This document shows, one piece after another, positions 33,474 through 43,560 of a stretch of DNA of 64,000 nt. The notes beneath the pieces are model-generated. The model had not been told where the DNA came from. It saw nothing but the letters and a program-made list of their open reading frames with translations, and made no database searches. The position numbers and the translations under genes were made by a program. Within the stretch, counting starts at the first letter, position 1. Each line of letters opens with the position of its first letter. The stretch is from Paragonimus westermani (taxonomy: Eukaryota > Platyhelminthes > Trematoda > Plagiorchiida > Troglotrematidae). The stretch spans positions 350,679 through 414,678 of the forward strand of contig QNGE01000102.1 in assembly GCA_008508345.1 (NCBI GenBank). The letters are read 5' to 3'.

Positions 33474-36400
33474 AAAAAAATGTTAACTGTAAACACATAC
33501 ATATAGTTATAGAGCATTCGCTGTCGCGGGAAATGAGTAGCATCTTGAAGCCAGTTATCGATGTGTCTGCCAATGATTGTTCACAAATGATCAGGGGCTC
33601 ATCATACAGCATGACAACGAGCTGAAAGACCAAACCTTATTGATCGTAAAGCACACCACCTGATGCAACATGGGCTGGACTAAACGAAGGCTTTTTCGGG
33701 TTCTATTCGTATCACGAACGCCAGCGATCGATATAACGCGCAGAGTCTATCGCAGCCAGACAATGTTACATCATGTTGTATGTACAAAAGGACACGTCCG
33801 AGACAGCACGGTCGAAATTGTTTACTGTGGCTTGAGTTTTTGTTTGAACCTTTTACTTCAAAAACACCTGTAGATACACAGAGGATTTCGTGTCAACAGA
33901 ACCTATGCAACATATTTCCTTTACCCCTCACGTGAATATCAGCAAAGTGACCAGTCTGAATACAAAAAATGAATAACTTACTTCATCATGTATTTTCCTA
34001 CACTTTTTGAGCAAAGTGTCACCTGAATGGAGTTACTCGATGTATCCTCAGGTTGAGACAAACGCCTATATCTAAAGTATGCTTTGAGTTTTGTTGGGTT
34101 TGCTTGTTTCGAATGACACATGAATTTCAAAGTATTTCATATCTGTGGTGGTTGTTCCCTAGTCGATTATGGTCTACGCGGTCTTCATGCTCGATTGAAA
34201 CACTCATCCTATTATGATAAGAATGACGGACTTAATGGAGAAGTGGGCGGAAGTTAAACTTATGGTAGTGACCATGAGGATGTTCATAGAATGGGAACTG
34301 AATTGCAGCATTTCGAAGTTTCCGCAGATGTTGATTGTTACCACTTAACATCTATGAAGAGAAGAACTTGAAACAGTTTTAAAAAAACAAGGATACAGCA
34401 GGTCGGACAGAAGGGTCAGTTTGCAAGGACAGACACAGAACAGAACACGAACCTATATCCCGATTCACGAAGCTACACTAAATACAAGCATAAACGTCTC
34501 ATATATGTCTGTTTTCAGTTCACGAAGTGATAGGCTGTCATACAAACAACAATGCTGAATATACCTTCTACGTAATCAAAAACAAACCAAGTAAGATATG
34601 TGTTTGACAATTCTGTCAGAAAACAGATGCATTTAGTGAGCCGCGGCTATATGACGATATGAGTACGAACCATTAAATGAATTAGTACAGATTACGAATG
34701 AACTCTAAACCATATCTATCCATAACTGTCGTCAGAGATCGGGATGCACAAATTATAACCCTATACTCAAGACTACGATACCCAGGTATCAGGACGAACT
34801 TGCCTCGAATGAGAACTTGACTGTACGTGGTCAAATGTACAATCACTGTTGAAATAACCACCCGACTACGAAATCCACCCATACTTCTATAGAGCAGCCG
34901 CACAGAATCTACATACGCCAAACCTTGTTAGCTCCATTTTATTCTTGGGCTTTCTCATTTTGCCTCGCACAATTGTGCATACATCGCAATCTATCAACCA
35001 GCTATTGTTCTCAGAGTGTGGTACGGCCGGACAGGCAAGGAAGTTGACCAAAACGTCACCGAACACAGGCAGTCCGTCTGTCAGCAGAACACAGCAATGA
35101 ATCCGGAATAAGTGCACGCATCTACACGCACATATATATACATATATGTAGATGTATATGTAGAGTGTCGAATATTTGCTCAGTCGACTCCCGCCAGTAC
35201 ACAAGAGAGGGAGTAATTCCCCGTGGTCTTGTGTAGCTTAGCGTTTCAGTGGTAGATTGCTTGTTTGCGTGCGTCCTTAAGTGACGCCCTGTTGGTTCCC
35301 ACCCATTAACCTCTCCCCCCACCTAACGTTGTATGAAGTTATTAAGTGAACAACTCACATAATGTTGCCTAGGTTGAACCTTTCATTCGATGCCCCGCAG
35401 TGGTTCTGTCAGAAACTATAGCCACAGTGACACAAGGTCGAAATGAGTTAGTGTTGTTCACACGCTATCTAAGTATGCATAATGTACTCGGTTGACCACA
35501 CCCTTGCCCAACAAAACAACTGAACGCCATTGTTTCTTAATCACCATGCCCCTGTGTTCAGGTCTGACTCCCTACCCAGCTATACACCATCGTATGATAA
35601 TCCCTCACTCGATCAGGTGTGTCACGGTAGGACATGGGACGGTAGACTATAGTCACTTGTTTGTTTCTTCCTTTCCGTGCTATTGCATACGCATACACAC
35701 ATATATGTATTATAATTACCATCTCTCACTTCGCGTATTTCATCTAATCCGACAGTGTTGTCAACATAGAGCCGGTGGGTGTATCTGTGTTTGTGTGCTG
35801 AAGGTAAGTCCAGCTCAACTGAAGTTTTTCGACTGAAATAACAGAACTGTTTCAATCTAAACCAGCCGTAGAGTATCAGTCCACTTTTCCGAAGCAAGAA
35901 ACTACGCACAGCAGAGTAATTTGCTGAACTCGCCTAAATATCCCCGGACAAATGTTGTACCATCAACTAAGAGTTAATCTTATTCTTGTTAGTCTACAGG
36001 GCCAGTCAGTCGGGTGAGGTGAAATCGACCTGAGAAGCTGTCCATAGTTTTGTGAATTAGCATTCTTTCAGCAGATGTGTTACTCTCTCAACTATTGTAA
36101 CTAGCCATTTATCTGGCAGACATTATGACCGATCTGGATAAAGGGAGGCAACAAAGTGCTTTCGACGAAATTTTGTAGACTTTTCGTATATGTAAACGTG
36201 TCAACCTTATGACCACGAACAGTAACTCGCTGAGAAGGCACTAAGCACCATTAATCGTCTCACCCCAACATCCCACCACTGCTCTTCTCTTCTGAATTGT
36301 AGGTTGTGCACACCTGACCGTGTGCAGAAAGCGTCCCATTTATGTTCGGTGCATGTCGGACATGACTCGCTTAATGTGTGTACGCAGTCGCTTAAAGACG

Positions 36401-36599
36401 GCTTTACATTTGTTCAGATCGGTCACGCCTAACTGGTTATTCAAAGTTCCGACAGGATGTCTGTATATTTGTAACCCACATGTGAGCTCTAGTTGGTCTG
36501 GATTGATACATTCCACCGCTTCAGGTTGCCAGCTTACATTAGCCTATACCAGAAAGGACTTGAATTTGGGACGAGCGTAGGACGCATCACAATTTATCT
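33474..36599. other. Unassigned DNA
   Basis: Short frames only. An AT-rich tract is listed separately. Confidence 0.4.
35129..35162. repeat. TA/TG-rich tract
   Basis: 'cacatatatatacatatatg' followed by 'tagatgtatatgtag'. Confidence 0.6.
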
Positions 36600-36602
36600 T
36601 CG

Positions 36603-36715
36603 TCCCTGATAAACAGATTGGGAATAACACAACGTTAGGAGCAAGTTGTAATACTCTACGTTTCAACCACCTCGGGTGGCCTTCCTCAGGAATGTTGTAA
36701 TCGAAATCACATTGA
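36603..36715 (-). repeat. Terminus of a second PLE family with a hammerhead-like motif
   Basis: On the minus strand: 'tttcgattacaacattc', then CTGAGGA (36689-36683), a strong hairpin (GGCCACC pairing with GGTGGTT around CGA), then GAAACGTAG and 'agtattacaacttgctcctaacgttg'. The order CTGANGA - stem - GAAACGT is the recurring pattern at Penelope-like element ends. The same block occurs at 43478-43560 and partly at 47903-47945. The core differs from a canonical hammerhead by G in place of U (CTGAGGA for CTGATGA), so it may not cleave. Confidence 0.55.
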
Positions 36716-37355
36716 CACTTTAAACGGTGCTGTCAAAATATGGTTACCCAGAGTTGAACTGGTTGTTTCGTAACACGGTGGTTGCCCATTAGAATCAACA
36801 TCTAATTGACGGAGCTAGACACGGTGCAACAGTCTTATTGGAACTAGGAACATCAAGTAGTGTGACTTTCCACGGTCTGTTGTCTTAGGAACCTCTCTTG
36901 GTGGCATACCGAGCAGAAAGAATTAGTGCCCATATAAGTGGCAGTTCATAACGGAATGTACAGGAATGTGGCGTGGTGTATAACACCGAATTCAACTACC
37001 ACATGGAACATACCGGTTGAAAGATGAATGTATTTTAGTATCTGATCTATGATAGAAAGCAACTGTCTACCAGATAGACGCATAACTGTTTCTACTCGAG
37101 TAGAGCAAAGAGCGGTCGAATCGGTTGTCATCCACAAATAACCACATGCTAAATCACCAGAAACGGGAAGCCATCAGGATCACAGTGACTGTCGTTAAAA
37201 TGCCGTTGTGTCAAACTGGACTGAGGTAACCATATGACGTCATGATTTTGTGGCGATTCGCATGATGGCATACTGTTATAAGAGAAAACTCCCCCTTCAG
37301 CCCAGTTCATCAACAACCAGCTGTCCTTGCAGTCTCCCGTAGGTGACGGAATAAC
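36716..37355. other. Unassigned DNA
   Basis: No motif or gene recognised. Confidence 0.4.
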
Positions 37356-37799
37356 TTAGTATGTGATGTCCAATTTGAAACTAAACCAAATCCCCGACTA
37401 CTCATCAGTAATCTAAAATATCGCCTTACAGATTTAATGAGATCAGTGATCTCGACCTGTCTCGGAAGTCCTAATCGTGGGATTATCGATTGGAGTTAAC
37501 AGGTCAGTTAACGTGTCTCCTCTCCAGACGATCGGGCAACCTGATCATTGCTCACAAGCGAGAGTGGTTGAGCGTTCAGATTTGATAATTCGGTCCTGCC
37601 TAATGTGAGGTGAATGGCACAATGGTCAACACGGTTGCCTCAAGAAAAGCGTGGCCGGCCGTGGCAAGGATATGCACTACCGATGAGCTCTAATTAGGGC
37701 GAAACTTGAGTCTAGCGGTTGTTTTCGAAAGAGACTGGCTGCAAAGTCTATCTGAATGCGAACGCTGCGATCAAATGTGAGTGATGTTCAGATTGAAAA
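37356..37799 (+). mobile_element. tRNA-like short repeat, copy 3, joined to an inverted terminus
   Basis: The body from 37438 to about 37790 is very close to copy 2 (23937-24280), including the A box 'tggcacaatggt' (about 37615) and the same B-box-less 'gcctcaagaaaagcgtggcc'. On the left it is preceded by 'aaccaaatccccgactactcatcag' (about 37384-37408), which is the outward-facing right terminus of the family, and then 'taatctaaaatatcgcctta'. The right end is decayed ('gatgttcagattgaaaac'). Confidence 0.7.
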
Positions 37800-39326
37800 C
37801 TTAGTAAGTGTTGCACACGTGCGTGAAACGTTTCGGAAACTAAATCCTTTTCTGCGGTTAGTCCATTGCACATCTGACAGCTCTCTCATCTGACCTGGAC
37901 GAGCAACGCGCTACCTAACTGAAGTAAAACTTGAGGTGATCGCCTTGGATTGTATGAAACTGTCGGAAACAGATAAAATTTAAACGGAGCAGCAAGCATG
38001 CTGTGGTGAGTTACTCTACTCGCGTCGACGCCCACTGCAATCGAAATGACCGTCGGTATCAGCCTTTGAGACTAAACAGTGATATAACCCATTTCGTTGC
38101 ATACGAGCATTCACATGTCATCTTTACTCTCTTGTACTTCCATTCATACTCTCCCATTCATTCAGGTGATTGTTATTTTTTTCAATTATCCTGCAACACT
38201 TCTGTATGTTGGATCAGAATCAGTGTGCAACTGATAAGACGGGCACTATTGTCGGGTTGTCGACTGGTTCGTTTAACAAGAGAGGTTAGCAATTTTCAGC
38301 TAACGCATATCAACAGAATGGGTGTTGATGAATTACAGCAAGTCATACGCTTCACTGAGTTTTTTCTAGGACTATAAATTTGGATGAAGAAATCAGACCA
38401 GAGATTATAAACACAAACTTGAGTGATACAAGTCTTCTTCCCTCAATCACTGGTTATGGATAAATAGATTACGATATGAATGAGATTACTCGGTAACAAA
38501 CTCGTCTTCCGTTAATATAGTTTACTTTTACCTATGACAGGCGTGTAGCATGTTATGATCAATAACGTAAATTTTCTAATTGGCATCCATTTCATTCCAC
38601 TTCGTCCGTAGACCTTCACATGTTGATCACCCACAGTATCTTGATAGACACATTTCTTCGGATCACTAATCTGTTAGTAAGGAACACTTTTATTCAATAC
38701 AACTGTCACCCCATTTATCGGTTCATTTAGTGTTTATTAGCACGTAGGATAAAGGTTTCCAACAAACTATAATGTATTCGGGCTAGCTTTGGAAATATAT
38801 GTACATATGAGTGTGTGTGTGTCCGTACGTCAATTCTCGCTTCAATTTTCCATCAGCAGACAAGTTCATATGTGAATCACATACTGTTCGTATAGTATTC
38901 CTCTGTCAAACAAGCGGGCAGATGATAGTGAGGCTGAGATGAATAATTCATCGGTTTCTCAAACTACTGGCTCTATTTTGTCGTTCTATAAAATCAGCCA
39001 TCACAGAACAATACAACACGCACAATTTGTTCAAGTGGTTTTTAAAGCATATGTCAATCACCAAACCCCCTCTATGATAACAACCACCGCAACCACCGTC
39101 ACAAGTAGTGAAGTTAGTCAGTATTTCGGGTTGATTTCTCGACCACGTACAATGGAGACGTGATCGATCTGCGTAAATGTGTGTGGTTTTATGTTGCAAT
39201 GCTCTACACGAAATACTGAATGCTGCGTCATCTGTGTGTACAACGAAAAGCTGTTTCCATGTTTTATCTTCTATCATCCAACTTCGTGGGTTTATCGTTT
39301 GTCTAAATTTATCCGAATGAATATGT
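37800..39326. other. Unassigned DNA
   Basis: Includes a short GT run near 38811-38822. The 187-codon minus-strand frame at 38948-39511 has no recognisable domain and overlaps the start of the LINE on the other strand. Confidence 0.35.
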
Positions 39327-40128
39327 GTGAACGCTACTTGTGTGCATAGATGTTCAGATAAGCTCGTCAGTTTGATTAGACTATTGCATGTGGGTCTGAA
39401 GGCGAAGGTACAATCGTATGGATCGACCTCTGATGATTTTGACATTGTCACTGACGTGAAGCACGGCTGTGTGCTAGCCCCAACCCCGTTTAGTTTATAT
39501 ACGACTGTCATCCTAACAGTTGCTTTTCAGGATTCAGGAGAAGCGGGCGTTGAGGTTGAGTACCGGACGGACGGGCATCTACTGAATATCCGACGTTTCG
39601 ACGCCCAAACCTGGATGTATACCTCAACGATGTACCTGCTTCTGTCCGCAGGTGACAGCGCACTGTTCGTACACAGTGAATTTGAACCGCCGCAAATAGC
39701 CACGGCTTTCGAGGGTGGCATCTAAATTTGGATTGGATGTCAACACAGGTGAAACATATTCTTTTTTTCAGCATTCTCAGGGTGAAGGTGCTGTTTCTGC
39801 ACCTGCGCCTGAAATTCGCATCAGTAGAAATGTTGTCGACAGCTGCACAGATTTCTGCCACTTGGGTAACAATTTTTCCACAGATCTGTCCCTGGGCCGC
39901 GAGTTACGAGCTCGTGTGGCGAAGGCTAGTGCAACTTTCGGACACCTCGAAAGATGTGTCTGGAAGAACCACAGCCTGAAGGCGGTCACTAAGCTCTGCC
40001 TGTACAGCTCAATTGTGCTGTCTATACTGCCGTACCACAATGAAGCTTGGACACTGTATCAACGGAACATGCACTATCTGAGTCGTATTCGTTTGCAGTG
40101 CCTAAGATACGTCTTGAGTGTTCGATAA
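39327..40128 (+). pseudogene. LINE reverse transcriptase remains
   Basis: Two overlapping frames. The first (39327-39725) carries G-C-V-L-A-P and S-L-Y, and has A-G-D-S-A-L-F-V-H-S-E where A-D-D-x-A-L-F-A-H-S-E is expected, so one catalytic Asp of the active site is lost. The second (39715-40128) carries F-G-L-D-V-N-T-G-E-T, T-D-F-C-H-L-G, A-S-A-T-F-G-H-L, Y-S-S-I-V-L-S-I-L-P-Y and L-Q-C-L-R-Y-V-L-S-V-R, the conserved thumb and C-terminal order of these proteins. The frame shifts at about 39715. Confidence 0.8.
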
Positions 40129-41262
40129 TCGGACATAGTTCCGAACACTGAGATACTGCGGCGCGCGGACAAGGACGGGATGGAAGTCATGCAGATGCTG
40201 AGTCAGCTTCGTTGACTACAGTACGTTTGTTAGGTGGGCGATGAAAGTATTTCCAAACAGCTGCTGTCCGGACAACTGGAATTAGGCCAGCGAAATCGTG
40301 GTGGTTGAAAACAGAGAAACCAGAATGTTATCCAGGTGAGCCTTTCCGGTTGTAACACTGATTGTAGATGGTGGGAAGACTTGGCATTGAACCGGACGGC
40401 CTGGAAGAATACGATCTGAACGAGCGTCCGAAAGTTCATTGGGCAGCTATTGCGCGGCCGTGAACGGTATGCAAGAGAGCCATCGGTGCCATAGGTCGTG
40501 GTGACATGACTGTGACATTGTGGTGTGTGTGTGGCCACGAATGAGCTGGCCGTTTGTTATTAGTCGGTCACCATCCTATTCATAGCACACTGTCGACCAA
40601 GAGACAACGAGAAAGTTAAGGCCAAGCAGATTAAATCAGTCATATCCATTCCTTCGTGTTCACACCAACCAGCAACTGTCATCGTTTAGAACGTTCCCGC
40701 TCCCGTTTTCAGAAACATGGATTTCTGTAGCCCTCTACCATTCCTTTTCTTTACCTTTGTCGGTGTACTGTATGGTGAATGTTTTGTCTGTTTTCTTCCA
40801 GTCCACTCTCGCATTTTGCCTTTCCTCCGTATCCTCTCAGAAGTGCACTAACATGCACTCGTATAGTGAGCCACCTCTTTTATTGCGTTTTCAATACTAC
40901 TGTTCCCAGTTCAGTTCTTACCACTGGGGTCTCATTGTTTAGATCTCGAGGAATAGGGATTTCCATTTCGAACTAACCTATCAATTGACTAACTAGTATT
41001 GGCCGACTGGACAGGAAAGCCTCTTTTACAAACCATTTTTGTCTTATTCAATCAAGTTTACACCGGACATGTGATATGTAACTGAAACCACAAATGGTGC
41101 AGCGCGAGCTACTTATGGTGATGGTTAAATGTAAGCGTCCTTTGGCTTCACCCACTGTGACAAACTGATCCAAACCGGATGCTGCCATCCGTGTGCACGG
41201 AATCAACAACATCCACAGAGCATAAAAATGAGGGGAGTAGGGGGGATCGCGCTGAAATAGTG
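39327..41262 (+). mobile_element. C2H2-ended LINE, copy 2 (5'-truncated, decayed)
   Basis: The first recognisable block is L-L-H-V-G-L-K-A-K then D-I-V-T-D-V-K-H-G-C-V-L-A-P (39385-39490), the RT block before the active site. It is followed by decayed palm and thumb sequence, an R-T-A-W-K tail, a destroyed finger and a 3' tail matching 263-830. It runs to the edge of the N gap. The finger region corresponds to the intact one at 155-230. Confidence 0.8.
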
Positions 41263-42025
41263 NNNNNNNNNNNNNNNNNNNNNNNNNNNNNNNNNNNNNN
41301 NNNNNNNNNNNNNNNNNNNNNNNNNNNNNNNNNNNNNNNNNNNNNNNNNNNNNNNNNNNNNNNNNNNNNNNNNNNNNNNNNNNNNNNNNNNNNNNNNNNN
41401 NNNNNNNNNNNNNNNNNNNNNNNNNNNNNNNNNNNNNNNNNNNNNNNNNNNNNNNNNNNNNNNNNNNNNNNNNNNNNNNNNNNNNNNNNNNNNNNNNNNN
41501 NNNNNNNNNNNNNNNNNNNNNNNNNNNNNNNNNNNNNNNNNNNNNNNNNNNNNNNNNNNNNNNNNNNNNNNNNNNNNNNNNNNNNNNNNNNNNNNNNNNN
41601 NNNNNNNNNNNNNNNNNNNNNNNNNNNNNNNNNNNNNNNNNNNNNNNNNNNNNNNNNNNNNNNNNNNNNNNNNNNNNNNNNNNNNNNNNNNNNNNNNNNN
41701 NNNNNNNNNNNNNNNNNNNNNNNNNNNNNNNNNNNNNNNNNNNNNNNNNNNNNNNNNNNNNNNNNNNNNNNNNNNNNNNNNNNNNNNNNNNNNNNNNNNN
41801 NNNNNNNNNNNNNNNNNNNNNNNNNNNNNNNNNNNNNNNNNNNNNNNNNNNNNNNNNNNNNNNNNNNNNNNNNNNNNNNNNNNNNNNNNNNNNNNNNNNN
41901 NNNNNNNNNNNNNNNNNNNNNNNNNNNNNNNNNNNNNNNNNNNNNNNNNNNNNNNNNNNNNNNNNNNNNNNNNNNNNNNNNNNNNNNNNNNNNNNNNNNN
42001 NNNNNNNNNNNNNNNNNNNNNNNNN
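41263..42025. other. Assembly gap (763 N)
   Basis: Unsequenced stretch. The LINE copy 2 tail enters from the left and the R2-like pseudogene from the right, so the gap may hold the 3' parts of both. The long apparent open frames across it are artefacts of the N run. Confidence 0.95.
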
Positions 42026-42960
42026 GCGTGGGCTTCCTCCTTGTTCGTCACCACTACACCCTGGACGCGTACCGGGACGTTCACTTCCCTCACAATAAGG
42101 CCAAACAAATAGTCTTTAACCACATTCCACAGAACCGGACATTGACTGGACAACAGTCTCTCCAGTCGAGAATTGAGCGAGTGGTGGACAAACTCGGGAC
42201 GTACAGACCGCCCAAACGAATTGGGGTGTAGATATAACTGATGGGTGTGTCCCTGGGAAGGCGTAGCCACTGCCGAACAAACGGGCGAATTGTGTAGTCC
42301 ATTGCTTTGAGCGTTTTTTGGTGAACTAACGAGTGATTCATCTTCGGAATCAGATGTCGTCTCAGAAGATCTAGGCGATGGTGCAGCTTCAGGGTCGCTT
42401 TGGTGGTTTCATCCAACGTCATGCTAAGCTACAGACGGTGATTGACGAGTGTCTTACCTTTCCAGGTAAACAAGATAACTAGGTGAATCACGGTATCATG
42501 GGTGGTCATTGTGGATGACCATAGGCCCCGTCTTGCGCGCGTTGGTCTGCAACCCGGATAGCTCCATGGCACCAGGGGTACCTACAATCTTCCCGGAGAG
42601 ACGTGTAGGGTTCTCTCCCAGGAGAATCATATCATCGGCGTACCATGGAACTGGTGGCGAAGCTTCGGTCGAGAAAGAGCTAGCACCTCATTCATTTCAA
42701 CAATAAGTGGGAGTGGAGACAATGGGCAGTCCTTGCAAACACCACTCTGAGTCCGGAGAACGGGGCCTCCAAGTATGGCGGAAGCATTCCGATAGAAGTC
42801 GGCAATGTAACGCGTTAGAAATGGAGGAGCACCAAAAGCATGGGCCGATCTGATGATCGAGTCGTGTGATATGGAATCGAATGCTCTGGACACGTCGATA
42901 AAAGCCGCACACAGACTTAAGGATGTGGCGCACGAGTTTCGGAGCAGCACGTGAAGCAGT
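42026..42960 (-). pseudogene. R2-like non-LTR retrotransposon RT fragment
   Basis: Read on the minus strand from 42950: A-F-I-D-V-S-R-A-F-D-S-I-S-H (motif A, catalytic Asp present), T-R-Y-I-A-D-F-Y, then G-V-C-K-D-C-P-L-S-P where G-V-R-Q-G-D-P-L-S-P is expected. A-D-D follows in a shifted frame ('gccgatgat' at about 42635), then L-S-G-L-Q-T-N-A-R-K. After a further break: L-H-H-R-L-D-L-L-R-R-H-L-I-P, R-P-F-V-R-Q-W-L-R-L-P and G-G-L-Y-V-P-S-L. The W-L-R-L-P...G-G-L-x-x-P-S-L order is characteristic of R2-clade elements, which carry a restriction-like endonuclease further on; that part would lie in the gap. Frameshifts make it inactive. Confidence 0.7.
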
Positions 42961-43477
42961 CAGGTCACCTCAGAGCAACCGTCCGCAGAAGACCTCATTG
43001 GAGATACTAGTGTTATTCCCACTGACGTATTGCGGCTATTATTACTCTCACATCTCTACTAGATTCGCAATACCTCCCTGTACACCGGAAGCTTTTAGGA
43101 ATGGACAAACTCATTGTCAAGTGTACTGAAAATTTCGGTGTTTTCCCGTTCATTTTCGCTCTCAACTGACGACAACTACTGAAAAACAGGCAAAAATGCC
43201 AACTGTGTAGTAGCGTATACACCGAACAACATAATACTACTTCACTGTAGCCAACCTTGTTTTGGCTAGCTAAATAACTATATACAGCCAAAACCCAGGC
43301 AAAATGTGTCAATCAACTTGTGATTATTCAGTATGAGGGTTCTATCGAAGTACGACATCCATTACTGAAGTTCAACTATTGGGGGAAATGGTTCCAAGAT
43401 ATCCACATCAAAACTAGTCCGAATGAAGTCAAACAGTTTAGGTATCGTGTTAGGCGCTTTACCAATTAATGGATTGA
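42961..43477. other. Unassigned DNA
   Basis: No motif recognised. It may contain unrecognised upstream sequence of the R2-like copy. Confidence 0.35.
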
Positions 43478-43560
43478 TTTCGATTACACCACTTCTGAGG
43501 AAAGCCACGCGAGATAGTTGGAACGTTATTCATTACAACTTGGTTATAACGTTGCTCATC
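43478..43560 (+). repeat. Second PLE family terminus, plus-strand copy
   Basis: 'tttcgattacaccacttctgagg' followed by 'aaagccacgcgagatagttggaacgtt' and 'cattacaacttggttataacgttg' is a diverged match to the minus strand of 36603-36715. The hairpin is damaged and GAAACG reads GGAACG, so no ribozyme activity is expected. Confidence 0.55.

Noticed and set aside
38948..39511. 187-codon minus-strand open frame
   Set aside because: It overlaps the RT remains on the plus strand, and its translation shows no domain, signal or splice context that I recognise.
41179..42270. Apparent 350-codon open frames on both strands
   Set aside because: Most of each frame is the 763-base N run; the parts outside belong to a LINE tail and an R2-like pseudogene.
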